From: Leptospira fletcheri | GTDB taxonomy: Bacteria; Spirochaetota; Leptospiria; Leptospirales; Leptospiraceae | Length of the DNA stretch: 64,000 bases | Assembly: GCF_004769195.1 (NCBI RefSeq) | Contig: NZ_RQET01000004.1 | Location: forward strand, 992,001-1,056,000 | Reading direction: 5' to 3' | Shown here: in pieces, positions 46,756 through 56,160 of the stretch | Layout: each line of letters starts with the position of its first letter | Position numbering within the stretch: the stretch's first letter is position 1 | Made by a program: the position numbers and the translations under genes | Notes under the pieces: generated by a model | What the model saw: the letters and a program-made list of their open reading frames with translations, nothing else | The model's database searches: none | What the model was told of the DNA's origin: nothing

Positions 46756-47904
46756 ATGAAAGAATCCCAAAAAGAACTTTTTGAAAAACTTTTGGACGAG
46801 AGTTTCCGAAAAAAAGCGGCGCTAGAACCAGGAGCAAAGGTAACTGCGATCGTAAGCAGCGTAAAATCGGATTATATTTTTATCAAGGCCAAAGGAACCG
46901 GAATTTCGGGAATCGTGCTCGCGGAAGAATTTACGGAGCCTCCGGTCACGGGCTCGGAATTCGAAGCATATTTTTTGCGCGAGTCCTCCGGAGACCAATA
47001 TTTTACGACCTGTCTCAGCGGAGATTCTTTGGAAAAGGATTTTCTTTCCGTGGCTCAGACTTCCGAAATCCCCGTGCTGGCGCATATCGTAGGTGAGAAC
47101 GAAGCAGGTGTCGAGGTGAAGCTCGGTGAATCCTTGGGATTCTGCCCATTTTCTCAACTCGATCCGGAATTGAGAAAGCAGGGCGGGCTAGTCGGAAAAT
47201 ACCTTCGCTTTTTGATCGTGGAAGTCGGACAGAAAGGGAAGATCGTGGTCTCGCAAAAGAAAATCGCGGACAAGGAAAAGGAAGCCAAGATCTCCGTGCT
47301 GAAAGGGGAATTGAAGCCCGGAATGTTCGTGACCTGTAAGGTCAAATCCGTGCATTCCTTCGGGTTGATCGTGGAAGCGGACGGACTGACCGCTCTCGTG
47401 CCCGCGTCCGAAGCAACATTCAAGAAGAACGCGGATCTTTCGACGGAATTTCATCCAGGCCAGATCCTTCGCGGGAAAGTTTTGAAACTGGATTGGGAAG
47501 AAAACAAACATAGTTTTACGGTTAAGGATTTCTTAAAGGACCCTTGGGCTCAGAACGTTCCGTTCAAGGAAGGCGACGTCGTTTCCGGAATTGTGGAGAG
47601 CATCAAGCCTTTCGGTTTATTCGTGAAATTGAACGAACATTTTTCCGGTCTAGTCCCGAATCGGGAGAGCGGCGTTCCGAATAGAGTTCCCCTTTCCCAG
47701 GTGTTTAAGCCGGGAGACAAGGTGGATGTTTTCGTGATGGAAGTGAATTTGAGCAAACGACAAATCTCGCTTTCTCTTACTAAAGCGAAGGAAGTGCAAG
47801 ATCGCCTGGATTATGGAGGATATCTTTCCGAAGAGACTTCTTCTACGGGTTCTTTCGGAGCGATCTTGGCTAAGTCCTTGGCCAAAGGGAAAAAGAAGGG
47901 ATAA
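46756..47904 (+). CDS. S1 RNA-binding domain protein, ribosomal S1-like
   Basis: The 382-residue protein has about four S1 beta-barrels, at about 27-95, 100-170, 190-265 and 280-350. The last two are the clearest (PGMFVTCKVKSVHSFGLIVE and GDVVSGIVESIKPFGLFVK). It ends in a basic tail. S1-type proteins bind mRNA at the ribosome or during decay. Full S1 has six domains, so this may be a short S1 or an accessory. It lies between the amidohydrolase-like gene and trmL. Confidence 0.85.
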   Translation: MKESQKELFEKLLDESFRKKAALEPGAKVTAIVSSVKSDYIFIKAKGTGISGIVLAEEFTEPPVTGSEFEAYFLRESSGDQYFTTCLSGDSLEKDFLSVAQTSEIPVLAHIVGENEAGVEVKLGESLGFCPFSQLDPELRKQGGLVGKYLRFLIVEVGQKGKIVVSQKKIADKEKEAKISVLKGELKPGMFVTCKVKSVHSFGLIVEADGLTALVPASEATFKKNADLSTEFHPGQILRGKVLKLDWEENKHSFTVKDFLKDPWAQNVPFKEGDVVSGIVESIKPFGLFVKLNEHFSGLVPNRESGVPNRVPLSQVFKPGDKVDVFVMEVNLSKRQISLSLTKAKEVQDRLDYGGYLSEETSSTGSFGAILAKSLAKGKKKG

Positions 47905-47907
47905 AAT

Positions 47908-48369
47908 ATGCCTCTCCGGATCGCCTTGTTCCGGCCGGAGATTCCGCCTAACACCGGTAACATTGCAAGATTGTGCATAGCGCTCGGGGCGGAGTTGCAT
48001 ATCGTCGGGGAGCCCGCATTCGAATTGACGGAAAAAGCGGCTAGGAGAGCGGGCCTGGATTATTGGGATAAGGTACGTTTATTCCGTCATGAGAATTGGG
48101 AGAACTTCCTCGTTTCTTTGCCGCCGGATTCCGGTCTCTATCTGATTTCCACCAAGGGTTCCGTTTCCTATACGTCCGCCAAATTCTCGGAAAACGATTC
48201 CCTTCTTTTCGGAAACGAAACCTCCGGGTTGCCCCCGGAACTCATGCGGTCCGTAGAATCTTCTTCCGTCCTAAGAATTCCCATGGAAGAAGAGTGTAGA
48301 TGTCTGAATCTGAGTAATGCCGTAGCGGTGGTCGCATACGAGGCCTTGCGACAAATTAGGAATTGGTAA
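47908..48369 (+). CDS. trmL: tRNA (cytidine/uridine-2'-O-)-methyltransferase
   Basis: The 153-residue protein matches TrmL, a minimal SPOUT methyltransferase: PEIPPNTGNIARLC near residue 9, FGNETSGLP near 98, and RCLNLSNAVAVVAYEALRQ near the C-terminus, which form the knotted SAM site. It methylates the 2'-OH at wobble position 34 of tRNA-Leu. It starts 3 bp after the S1-domain gene. Confidence 0.93.
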   Translation: MPLRIALFRPEIPPNTGNIARLCIALGAELHIVGEPAFELTEKAARRAGLDYWDKVRLFRHENWENFLVSLPPDSGLYLISTKGSVSYTSAKFSENDSLLFGNETSGLPPELMRSVESSSVLRIPMEEECRCLNLSNAVAVVAYEALRQIRNW

Positions 48370-48667
48370 TGTAGCAATCGGACTCCGACCGATTCCAGGA
48401 AAGGTCTCTGGTTCTGTCGACGGGAAATCGATTCGTAACGGGCCTTTTTCATAATTTTCGATTTGAAAAAAAGGAATTCTCCACCGGTTTTAGAGCGGAG
48501 AACTCGTCGCCGAACGGAAAAATTCGGACAGAAATTGCGGGAAAAAGCGAATTTGCTTTTCGGATACCCGGACGATAGAGAATCGGACAGGTCTCGCTTT
48601 CCGGTTTAGTGACCCACGTCAAAAATCCGATTTACATTCATTTAAAAAAAAGTTCCTATGGAAAAAT
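48370..48667. other. Intergenic gap with several short hairpins
   Basis: No gene is seen in these 298 bases. AATCGG-ACTCCGA-CCGATT (48376-48394) lies just after trmL, and AAAAGC-GAATTT-GCTTTT and TTCTCC/GGAGAA follow; none has a convincing T-tract. The AT-rich end (TTTACATTCATTTAAAAAA) probably holds the promoter of the 48668 gene. Confidence 0.4.
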
Positions 48668-49336
48668 ATGGGAATGTCCTTTTCCCTAGGAGAGATCGAG
48701 GCCCAAGTAAGGGATCTCCTAGCAAACGGTTTGATAGGAAATTCCCAGGATTTCCATGCCTGGATCCGAATGGATGTTCTCAGAAAATTTCGGGAAGAAC
48801 CTGTTTTTTCTCCGGAATGGATTCCAAAAATATTGGAGACCATGGTCGGGACGGGAGAAGCGGCTCGGGGAAAATTGGATCCTAGAGAATATTCCCTGTC
48901 TGCGGAATCGCCTGCACGTAAAAAGCCCGTAAAAAAAGAAGAATATTCGGTTTTAGGTCGAACGGAATTCCAGCCCATGCAATACGTTCGGAGCAGACTG
49001 GAGACGTTTTTAAGAAGTAACGGAATCTCGGAAGATATCATCGTAGATCTGACGATCGGCTCCATAGAAGCAGTGGAAAATGCCGTAAAATACGGCGACG
49101 GAGGAACGGTGGAAGTTTCTTATTCCGTCGATCCCGGAAAATCCTTTAAGATCCGTCTTGTGAACAATTTACGGGACCTGAACCTGGAAGAGGATATCGA
49201 AAGAGGCAAATTTTCTTCCACTGCGACATTGATGCGCGGAATGATGGTCATGCAGAAATTATTCGATAAAATGGATCTGGAAATTTTGGAAGAACGCAAA
49301 CAGGCGCTGTTCTTGGCCGAAAAGAAAATCGCCTGA
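48668..49336 (+). CDS. RsbW/SpoIIAB-like ATPase, anti-sigma factor candidate
   Basis: The 222-residue protein has two parts. Residues about 1-95 are unfamiliar and helical. From about 100 there is an HATPase_c_2 domain with the N box IGSIEAVENAVKYGDGG and, near the end, STATLMRGMMVMQKLFDKM, as in RsbW/SpoIIAB anti-sigma kinases. Such proteins bind a sigma factor, or phosphorylate a STAS protein. A sigma gene is not adjacent. A STAS protein (24278-24610) and two SpoIIE phosphatases (18258-21787) occur in this window. Confidence 0.78.
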   Translation: MGMSFSLGEIEAQVRDLLANGLIGNSQDFHAWIRMDVLRKFREEPVFSPEWIPKILETMVGTGEAARGKLDPREYSLSAESPARKKPVKKEEYSVLGRTEFQPMQYVRSRLETFLRSNGISEDIIVDLTIGSIEAVENAVKYGDGGTVEVSYSVDPGKSFKIRLVNNLRDLNLEEDIERGKFSSTATLMRGMMVMQKLFDKMDLEILEERKQALFLAEKKIA

Positions 49337-49405
49337 ACTTTCCGAATTTTCCCGGGACCAAAAACGTTTTTTTCTCCCAGGATTCTAATGAGTAGGAAAA
49401 TTACT

Positions 49406-51385
49406 ATGCCCGCCGTTTTCAAGCTTCATTCCCCTTACCAAGCCGCCGGAGATCAGGTCCAAGCCATCGAAAAAATCGCCACCTCTTTTAAAAAGGGAGA
49501 GGAGAAGGTTACTCTCGTCGGAGTCACCGGTTCGGGAAAGACTTTCACTATGGCGGAAGTGATTTCTAAACTCGGATTACCCACTCTGGTGCTTTCGCAT
49601 AACAAAACTCTTGCGGCTCAGTTATTCCGCGAATTTAAGGAATTTTTTCCGGAGAACGCAGTCGAGTATTTCGTTTCTTATTACGATTACTACCAACCGG
49701 AGGCGTATGTTCCTTCCTCGGACACATTCATCGAAAAGGATATGTCCATGAACGAGGAAATCGACAAGCTCAGGTTGCGCGCCACTTCCTCGCTTTTGGA
49801 GAGAGACGATGTAGTGATCGTGAGTTCCGTTTCCTGCATTTACGGTTTGGGATCTCCGGAAGAATATACTAAGTCGGTGGTCTCCGTCCAAAAAGGAGAA
49901 ACCATAGACCGGGATGCGGTGATTCGAAAGCTGCTTCATATCCAGTACAATCGAAACGACGTGGATTTTTCCCGCGGGAATTTTCGGGTTCGAGGAGATT
50001 CCGTGGAAATCTTTCCCGCCTATCATACGGACGGAATTCGGATCGAATTTTTCGGAGATGAAATCGACGCGATTTCCCGGATCCAACCCGTAACGGGTCA
50101 GGTGATCGCCAAATTGGATCGTTGTTTTGTCTATCCCGCAAAGCACTTCATCACTTCTTCTCCCATGCTTAAAGATGCGATGGGTGTGATCCACGCAGAG
50201 ATGTTGCAACAGGAAGAAAAATTCAAAAAAGAGAATAAGTTCCTGGAAGCCCAACGGATCGTATCCCGCACGAACTATGATATGGAAATGCTCCGGGAGA
50301 TGGGGTATTGCAGCGGAATCGAGAATTACTCCCGTCATTTGACGGGAAGAAAAGAGGGAGAACGTCCCGCCTGCCTGATCGATTATTTTCGGGGAGATTT
50401 TTTACTGATCGTGGATGAGTCTCACGTTACGATTCCCCAAGTCGGAGGGATGTATGCGGGAGATAGGGCCAGAAAAACGACTTTGGTGGATTTCGGATTC
50501 AGACTTCCTTCCGCTCTGGACAACCGTCCTTTGAATTTTACGGAGTTCGAGGATCTAACGCCTAAAACCCTGTACGTTTCCGCTACTCCGGCAGACTATG
50601 AGATGGAAAAAAGCAAAACCATCGTAGAACAGATCATTCGTCCGACGGGGCTTCTGGATCCGATCGTGGAGATTCGTCCTACAAAGAATCAAGTGGAAGA
50701 TTTGTTGATCGAGATCCGAAAGCGGACGGACCAGGGAGAAAGAGTACTCGTTACGACTTTGACCAAGAAAATGGCGGAAGACTTGACGGATTATTATAAG
50801 GAGTTAGGAGTCAAGGTTTCCTACCTGCATTCGGAAGTGGATACCTTGGAAAGAGTGGAGATCATTCGGGATTTGAGGAAAGGGATTTATGACGTTCTCG
50901 TGGGTATCAATCTTCTTCGGGAAGGTTTGGATATACCGGAGGTTTCTCTCGTGGCAATTCTGGACGCGGATAAGGAAGGGTTTTTAAGAAATTATAAATC
51001 TTTGATACAAACCATTGGTCGAGCCGCCCGTAACGTGAACGGTACGGCGGTGTTGTATGCGGACAAGACGACCGAATCCATGGAAAAAGCGATAGAAGAA
51101 ACGCGTCGTCGTCGCTCTATCCAAGAGGAGCACAACGTAAAATACAGGATCTCTCCTAAGACGATCTCGAAGGGGATCAGCGACATTATCGAACGCGAAC
51201 AGCGAGAATTTACGATGGAAGAAGCCGCGATGGAAAACATCAACAAGCAATTCCGGGAAAAGAACTTCTCCAGCAAGGAAGAGATGAAAGAACGTCTCAG
51301 GGAAGAAATGCTGAAGGCCGCAAAGGAATTGGATTTCGAAAGAGCGGCCATGCTGCGCGACAAAATGCTGTCCTTGAAATCGTAG
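49406..51385 (+). CDS. uvrB: Excinuclease ABC subunit B
   Basis: The ATG at 49406 (AGGA upstream) is preferred because the product begins [17 protein letters not shown], matching UvrB; ATG 49388 would add six residues. The 659-residue protein has Walker A GVTGSGKT near residue 40, the beta-hairpin [12 protein letters not shown], helicase motifs VDESH and IGRAARN, and a C-terminal UVR domain ([14 protein letters not shown]). It carries damage recognition from UvrA to UvrC. I see no LexA-type box in the short upstream gap. A rhomboid gene follows after 8 bp. Confidence 0.98.
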   Translation: MPAVFKLHSPYQAAGDQVQAIEKIATSFKKGEEKVTLVGVTGSGKTFTMAEVISKLGLPTLVLSHNKTLAAQLFREFKEFFPENAVEYFVSYYDYYQPEAYVPSSDTFIEKDMSMNEEIDKLRLRATSSLLERDDVVIVSSVSCIYGLGSPEEYTKSVVSVQKGETIDRDAVIRKLLHIQYNRNDVDFSRGNFRVRGDSVEIFPAYHTDGIRIEFFGDEIDAISRIQPVTGQVIAKLDRCFVYPAKHFITSSPMLKDAMGVIHAEMLQQEEKFKKENKFLEAQRIVSRTNYDMEMLREMGYCSGIENYSRHLTGRKEGERPACLIDYFRGDFLLIVDESHVTIPQVGGMYAGDRARKTTLVDFGFRLPSALDNRPLNFTEFEDLTPKTLYVSATPADYEMEKSKTIVEQIIRPTGLLDPIVEIRPTKNQVEDLLIEIRKRTDQGERVLVTTLTKKMAEDLTDYYKELGVKVSYLHSEVDTLERVEIIRDLRKGIYDVLVGINLLREGLDIPEVSLVAILDADKEGFLRNYKSLIQTIGRAARNVNGTAVLYADKTTESMEKAIEETRRRRSIQEEHNVKYRISPKTISKGISDIIEREQREFTMEEAAMENINKQFREKNFSSKEEMKERLREEMLKAAKELDFERAAMLRDKMLSLKS

Positions 51386-51393
51386 GGAAAGGA

Positions 51394-51993
51394 ATGATAA
51401 CCGAAATCACTATAGGAATCACTTCCGCCGTCAGTCTGTATGCGCTTTTCGTAAACCAGGACTTTTTAGAGCGTTTTTTATTGCGTCCTTACAGAGACGC
51501 GAAAGAAGGAAGGTTTTACACTTTAGTCACTGGAGCTTTTTTACACTCGGATGTGTTCCACCTGTTGTTCAATATGGTGACCTTGTATTTTTTCGGTCCG
51601 GCTGTGGAATACAGTATCGGGGGATGGGGGTTCCTGTCCGTGTATCTGGCTTCCATACTTTCCGCGGGTGGAATCTCCTTTGCCAAGAACAAGGACAATC
51701 CTAAATATGCAACGCTTGGCGCTTCCGGTGGAACTGCAGGAATCGTTTTCGCTTCCGTCCTTTTTTTCCCACAATCCAGTATTTTTCTATTTTTGATTCC
51801 GGTCCCGATTCCCGCACCGTTATTCGCGATTCTGTACTTGGGATATACGTTTTACGCTGCCAAAAAAGGGAACGACGGAATCAATCACGACGCGCACCTT
51901 TACGGAGCTCTAACAGGTTTGGCAATCGCGATTTTTGCGAAGCCTGAGGCCTTGCCGAAGTTTCTGTATTACATTTTGAATGTATTCCGTTGA
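51394..51993 (+). CDS. Rhomboid family intramembrane serine protease
   Basis: The 199-residue protein has six membrane segments. N60 in HLLFNM, S111 in LGASGGTAG and H168 in NHDAHLYGALTG form the rhomboid catalytic set. It cleaves transmembrane substrates inside the bilayer. GGGAAAGG precedes the ATG, and it is probably co-transcribed with uvrB. Unlike the rhomboid-fold protein at 11058-11855, its active site is intact. Confidence 0.92.
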   Translation: MITEITIGITSAVSLYALFVNQDFLERFLLRPYRDAKEGRFYTLVTGAFLHSDVFHLLFNMVTLYFFGPAVEYSIGGWGFLSVYLASILSAGGISFAKNKDNPKYATLGASGGTAGIVFASVLFFPQSSIFLFLIPVPIPAPLFAILYLGYTFYAAKKGNDGINHDAHLYGALTGLAIAIFAKPEALPKFLYYILNVFR

Positions 51994-52036
51994 GGTTCGG
52001 ATCAGGGTATCAAACCGGACCCGATTCAGAATTTCT

Positions 52037-52366
52037 TTATCCCCCTTTCGCGATCTTCTGCTGGATGAAGGATTTGAATTTGTCGGATCCGAAACTCGCT
52101 TCCAAGCGGATGATTTCAGGCGCAAGGTAGGGGTGCTTCTTCATAATATACTCTTCGATCGCGGAATACTGTTCCGCTTTCGCTTTCAACAAAATCTTGT
52201 TTTCGGAATCGATAGTCAATTTTCCCTCCCACTGGTAAAGTAGGGATACTTCCGGAAAGATCGTCCCGCTGATGATGATTCCGTTTTGGAGCATTTCTGC
52301 TATGTATTCCTCCGCTAGGTCGCGATCCGCGAGAGTGGTGAAAATGAGTATTTCTTGGGATGACAT
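52037..52366 (-). CDS. cutA: Divalent-cation tolerance protein CutA
   Basis: The 109-residue protein is the CutA fold: IFTTLADRDLAEEYIAEML, the central LLYQWEGKL with the conserved Tyr/Trp, and the C-terminal YSAIEEYIMKKHPYLAPEI. CutA forms trimers and affects copper tolerance in Escherichia coli, although its molecular role is unclear. A strong GGAGGAAAGA site precedes the ATG. It is convergent with the rhomboid gene. Confidence 0.93.
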   Translation of the reverse strand: MSSQEILIFTTLADRDLAEEYIAEMLQNGIIISGTIFPEVSLLYQWEGKLTIDSENKILLKAKAEQYSAIEEYIMKKHPYLAPEIIRLEASFGSDKFKSFIQQKIAKGG

Positions 52367-52461
52367 TCTTTCCTCCGAAAGACAGGAAAATGCGCTTTCG
52401 TTACGATTTGTCCAGCCTTTCTCCGTTCCTCCCCGAATCTAAGACAGGGAATGTTGCGAGC

Positions 52462-52884
52462 TCAATTTTTACATAGGTTCCGACAATGATCGATGCAGCC
52501 GTTTCTCTTCCTGTCCACGGTAATGGCGGTAAAAACGGTCTGTACGCTCGGGGTCGGAAATTCGTTCCAGCACTCGTCCTTACAGTTATTGTAAAGTACG
52601 GAACAGTCTTTAGAATTTCTTAAATTGCGGCCGGCTTCCGAAGTCATGAGTTCGAACAACCGCTTTTCCTCTTCGCTTTTAAAGGTCGGTTTTTTTCCGA
52701 GTCTTTTTAGCTCCTCCGCGGAGAGGTTGCCTTCCTCAGGTTTGGGGACTTCTCGCAGTTCCGTTTTCTCCTTAGCTTTAGAATTCCCGTTCCAATCTAC
52801 GGTAAAAAAACAACCGCTTAGAAAAAGAAAAAGCAAGGGTAAATATCGGAAGGAATTTCTCCGAAAGAAGGAGTATGCGGACAT
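52462..52884 (-). CDS. Cys-rich lipoprotein
   Basis: ATG 52884 gives 140 residues with a lipoprotein signal (LPLLFLFLSGC). An upstream frame to 53094 reads poorly and is not used. The C-terminus has six cysteines (SKDCSVLYNNCKDECW, NGCIDHCRNLC), likely to form disulphides, and resembles a small Cys-knot module. No family is recognised. It lies upstream of cutA on the same strand. Confidence 0.65.
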   Translation of the reverse strand: MSAYSFFRRNSFRYLPLLFLFLSGCFFTVDWNGNSKAKEKTELREVPKPEEGNLSAEELKRLGKKPTFKSEEEKRLFELMTSEAGRNLRNSKDCSVLYNNCKDECWNEFPTPSVQTVFTAITVDRKRNGCIDHCRNLCKN

Positions 52885-53151
52885 GCTTCCACGGTCTTTT
52901 GCGCTCCGAGCCTCGCAAAGAAAGATTTGACCGTAAGATCGGAAAAACGGGGAGAAATCTTTTTTTGGAATCTTGAACGTACGATCCGATTCCTCGGGTC
53001 TAACAGTTGAGAGACTAGTTTTTCTCTTTTCTTTTTCGATGAAAAATTGGAAAAAAATTTCCGAAAACTTCGTCCAATAAGATTGCCAGTACATGGCGGT
53101 CCCTCTATTCTTTCAAGAAGGAGCCGATACGCCGAAGGGGAGAATTCGAAT

Positions 53152-54384
53152 TTGCATTTTAGAATTTTCGTAACGATTTTTTCCGTAATTGCGTTTTCGA
53201 ACTGTAGCGCCCTCGCCTGGGGCTGGGTCAAATTACCTGACGGTGTAAGCTGGGATCACCCGGTGCATTTGGATCGGACTCCTGTGGACGGTTTTTCCGT
53301 TCATTTTCCCGAGGAATCCGGAATGGATTCCCGTCCCTTAGTCGAACTTTCGCAGAAAATGCGGAAAGATAAGACCGAGGTCCGGTCCTTCCTGATCGCG
53401 AAGGAAGGAAAATTGGTTTGGGAGAGATACGCAGGCGGTGTTTCTAGGAACCACAACCATAATATGTATTCCGTCACCAAATCCATGTTATCTCTTTTAT
53501 TGGGGATCTGCTACAGCAACGGCTGTGGCGTCGATCTGGATGAAAGCCTCGCAGTTACGGAATCTAGTCTACCCGGAATTTTACCGACCGAATTGTCCGG
53601 AAAAGAATCGGTCCGTCTGAAAGACGCATTGCGTATGAGTTCCGGGATGGGCTGGGACTCGTTCGTTAGAAGAGAAGAAATTCGGACCGAGGCAAATCCT
53701 CTCTCCGTAGCGTGGGAGCCCCAGGTTTCTTCTCCCCCGGGGACGAAATTCGAATATTCCAACGGGGATTCCCAGTTGGCGGCAGGGTATCTGGAAGCGA
53801 AGACGGGAAAGAACCTGTATGAATATGCAAAAAATACGATCTTTGCCTGGTTGCGAATCCACGGAGAAGAATGGTATACTTCCGCTTCCGGTAGACAAAC
53901 GGGCGGATTCGGTTTGAGACTGAGGCCGATCGATATGGTCAAAATAGGCCAATTGTATTTGGAAGGAGGCCGCTGGCATAACCGTCAGGTCCTTCGTCCG
54001 GAATGGATCGCCTGGACCCTGGAACCCGGTGTGGACCCGCGTTACGGACTTCATTGGTGGTTACACGAATTCGAAGGAAAGTCCACGTTCATGGCCACGG
54101 GAAAAGGAGGTCAGTACATCTACGTGATTCCTCATAGAAAAATCGTAGTCGTGCTTACTTCGGCCATCTGGGATAAGGCTCCGGATGCATTGTTGCATTC
54201 CGTCCTGGAAGCGGTAAAACTTTCCTTGCATTCCAAGGACAAGATGCCGACCAAAGAAAAAGAAATCGCAATGTTGAAGGAATTAAAGTTGGCTCATAAA
54301 TCCTCTTTGGATCCCAAATTAAAGGAAGGAGCGGACGAAACGAGGTTAGCAGTTCAACCGGGACTTTCGCCCTCACATCCATAA
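53152..54384 (+). CDS. Class C beta-lactamase-type serine hydrolase, lipoprotein
   Basis: TTG 53152 with AAGGGGAG upstream gives 410 residues. A lipoprotein signal ends IAFSNC. The serine-hydrolase set is present: SVTK (catalytic Ser and Lys), FEYSNGD (YxN) and a late GKGGQ in place of KTG. It resembles beta-lactamase-like esterases and DD-peptidase relatives; a true beta-lactamase is not implied. GLRLRPIDMVKIGQLYLEGG is typical of this clan. Lipid anchoring places it in the periplasm or outer membrane. A HAD gene follows. Confidence 0.86.
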   Translation: MHFRIFVTIFSVIAFSNCSALAWGWVKLPDGVSWDHPVHLDRTPVDGFSVHFPEESGMDSRPLVELSQKMRKDKTEVRSFLIAKEGKLVWERYAGGVSRNHNHNMYSVTKSMLSLLLGICYSNGCGVDLDESLAVTESSLPGILPTELSGKESVRLKDALRMSSGMGWDSFVRREEIRTEANPLSVAWEPQVSSPPGTKFEYSNGDSQLAAGYLEAKTGKNLYEYAKNTIFAWLRIHGEEWYTSASGRQTGGFGLRLRPIDMVKIGQLYLEGGRWHNRQVLRPEWIAWTLEPGVDPRYGLHWWLHEFEGKSTFMATGKGGQYIYVIPHRKIVVVLTSAIWDKAPDALLHSVLEAVKLSLHSKDKMPTKEKEIAMLKELKLAHKSSLDPKLKEGADETRLAVQPGLSPSHP

Positions 54385-54413
54385 ATCCGATTTTTCGAGA
54401 CTAAGCAGATTTG

Positions 54414-55130
54414 ATGAAAATATCCGAAGGCAAGGCCCGATTCCTTTTTTTAGATGTCGGCGATACGCTTCTGACCATGAAAAAGCCGGCGGGAGAAATT
54501 TACTTCGACGTACTGAAAAATTTCGGACTCACGAACTCTCGTCCTCCCGGTTCCTTGGAAAAGGCTTTTCATAAGGCGTACTCTCAATTGACGAAAGTTC
54601 CTTTGCTCGAACACCGGGATAAGTTTCACGTTCACGATGGGGGAAGCGAAGGATGGTGGAGGGATCTCCTTGGAATTTTCCTAAAAGAGATCGGTTCCGA
54701 TCTGGACCCGGATCCTATTTTTCTTTCCATCTTTCGTAAGTTCGACGATCCGGAAGTATGGAAGGTGGATCCAGGATTTCCCGAATTATTGGAATTCGTA
54801 CGAGAAGAAGATTATGGGTTGGGGATTATTTCTAATTGGGACCATCGCCTGCGGGATCTACTGAAAAGCGTAGGAGTTCTCCGCCATTTTGATCCGATTT
54901 TCGTATCCGCAGAGTTCGGATTCGAAAAGCCTTCCCCTTTGATATTTCAAGCCGCTTCCGAATCCGTAGGACTTCCTCCCCAAAAATTATTTTACTGTGG
55001 GGATAAAATCGAGCTGGATATCGTACCCACGAGGGAGCTCGGCTGGACCTCTTTTCACAAGCACGAAAAAGGCGACGTACGCGACTTATCGGAACTCGTA
55101 GAGAAGCTGAAAGCTTTGAAGCCTGCCTGA
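54414..55130 (+). CDS. HAD-superfamily hydrolase
   Basis: From ATG 54414 the 238-residue product has the four HAD motifs: LFLDVGDTL (I), ISNWD (II), KPSPLIF (III) and YCGDKIELD (IV). The catalytic Asp pair is D16 and D20 in motif I. It is a phosphatase or phosphonatase-like enzyme of unknown substrate. A helical cap lies between motifs I and II. It follows the serine hydrolase by 29 bp and may share its transcript. Confidence 0.88.
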   Translation: MKISEGKARFLFLDVGDTLLTMKKPAGEIYFDVLKNFGLTNSRPPGSLEKAFHKAYSQLTKVPLLEHRDKFHVHDGGSEGWWRDLLGIFLKEIGSDLDPDPIFLSIFRKFDDPEVWKVDPGFPELLEFVREEDYGLGIISNWDHRLRDLLKSVGVLRHFDPIFVSAEFGFEKPSPLIFQAASESVGLPPQKLFYCGDKIELDIVPTRELGWTSFHKHEKGDVRDLSELVEKLKALKPA

Positions 55131-55208
55131 ATTGCCAGAGTAGGAAAATCCGATTCCCGGGATTTCTATCCTGATTTGGTATATGCCGGATTGGGAAGTA
55201 GAATAGAT

Positions 55209-55226
55209 TCGTTTTGGCTAAAACGA
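55209..55226. promoter_or_regulatory. Palindrome over the start codon of the first XRE gene
   Basis: TCGTTTT (55209-55215) and AAAACGA (55220-55226) are perfect complements with a 4-base gap and cover the TTG start at 55214. A regulator bound here would block translation initiation or transcription. Autoregulation by the encoded XRE protein is an inference. Confidence 0.45.
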
Positions 55227-55495
55227 TTTATACTGAAGAATACCGAGCTTTTCAAAAGCTACTAAAAAAGGCCCGAAAAGAGGCCGGCTTTACCCAAGTC
55301 GAGGTGGCGGAGGCCCTGGGAGAGCCGCAATCGTACGTTTCTAAAATCGAGGCCGGAGACCGTCGAATCGATGTGATCGAATTTTGGGCCTTGGCAAAGA
55401 TTTACCGCAAGCCGTTAGATTTCTTTTTTCGCTTCGACGACTCGGAGCGTTCTCGTAAGAAATCCTTGAAAGCCGCGGCACCCAAAAGACGCTAA
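55214..55495 (+). CDS. XRE-family DNA-binding protein, paralogue 1
   Basis: The 93-residue protein starts at TTG 55214. Residues about 12-70 form an HTH_3 domain (KEAGFTQVEVAEALG, then SYVSKIEAGDRR as the recognition helix). The C-terminus is basic with SLKAAAPKRR. It is close to the next gene: both share KTIY.EEYR near the N-terminus and SLKAA(A/S)P at the end, so they are tandem duplicates. Such small XRE proteins repress nearby genes, often their own. No toxin gene pairs with it. Confidence 0.85.
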   Translation: MAKTIYTEEYRAFQKLLKKARKEAGFTQVEVAEALGEPQSYVSKIEAGDRRIDVIEFWALAKIYRKPLDFFFRFDDSERSRKKSLKAAAPKRR

Positions 55496-55741
55496 CCTTC
55501 TTTCGGTTCTCTATTCCTTCAAAGGGAAAGGCTGCGGAGCGGGAAAACCAAACGAGAATGAATTTCAAATTAGAATGCATTCCGGTTTTTCCAAGAAAGA
55601 TTCGTCTATCAAAAAACCCTTTGTGTGAGTAAAGCAGCTTTCGATTTTTGGAAAATAGATATTTGTCAATATTTTCCCCCTTTTTTGCGTCAGATACTCG
55701 CGGTTTCCGTAATATTCAAATTTGGCATAAGGGGATATAAG

Positions 55742-55761
55742 AAGTACAATGTTTTGTACTT
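55742..55761. promoter_or_regulatory. Palindrome over the start codon of the second XRE gene
   Basis: AAGTACAA (55742-55749) and TTGTACTT (55754-55761) are perfect 8-bp complements with a 4-base gap. The ATG at 55749 lies inside. It is placed as in the first XRE gene but has a different sequence, suggesting two separate operators. Confidence 0.5.
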
Positions 55762-56060
55762 TGAGTAAAACCATATATAGCGACGAATATCGCCGAATCA
55801 TAGATAAAGTACGACAAGCCCGCCTAACCGCCGAATTGACCCAAGAGGAAGTGGCGCAGGCTCTCGAGATCAAACAGTCATTAGTGTCCAAAATAGAGTC
55901 CTGCCAGCGAAGGCTGGACGTGCTCGAGTTGCTTGAATTGAGTCGATTTTTGGGTAAGCCGGTGGAATATTTCTTTTATCCCTCCGCTTCCGGAAGGGTA
56001 AAATCCCCACTTCGAAAGAGCTTGAAGGCTGCGTCCCCTCGCAAGAAAAAAAGAGGTTAG
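55749..56060 (+). CDS. XRE-family DNA-binding protein, paralogue 2
   Basis: The 103-residue protein (ATG 55749; TTG 55761 is an alternative that aligns with paralogue 1) has an HTH_3 domain with LTQEEVAQALE and SLVSKIESCQRR. The tail is very basic: RKSLKAASPRKKKRG. Paralogue 1 has the same layout 250 bp upstream. A palindrome covers its start. The C-terminal basic tail may add DNA contact. It is followed by the convergent 56161 gene. Confidence 0.85.
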   Translation: MFCTLSKTIYSDEYRRIIDKVRQARLTAELTQEEVAQALEIKQSLVSKIESCQRRLDVLELLELSRFLGKPVEYFFYPSASGRVKSPLRKSLKAASPRKKKRG

Positions 56061-56160
56061 GGCCTTCTCGGTTCTTCTCCGTAGGATTTTGCCAGTCCTG
56101 CGGCTACTGTTCTTCGGAAGCAAACTTCGGGTCGAAGGTAAGTGTAACTTCCTCTTCTTC

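Noticed and set aside
49337..49405. LexA-type box upstream of uvrB
   Set aside because: No TTTGN5CAAA or similar palindrome is present in this short gap.
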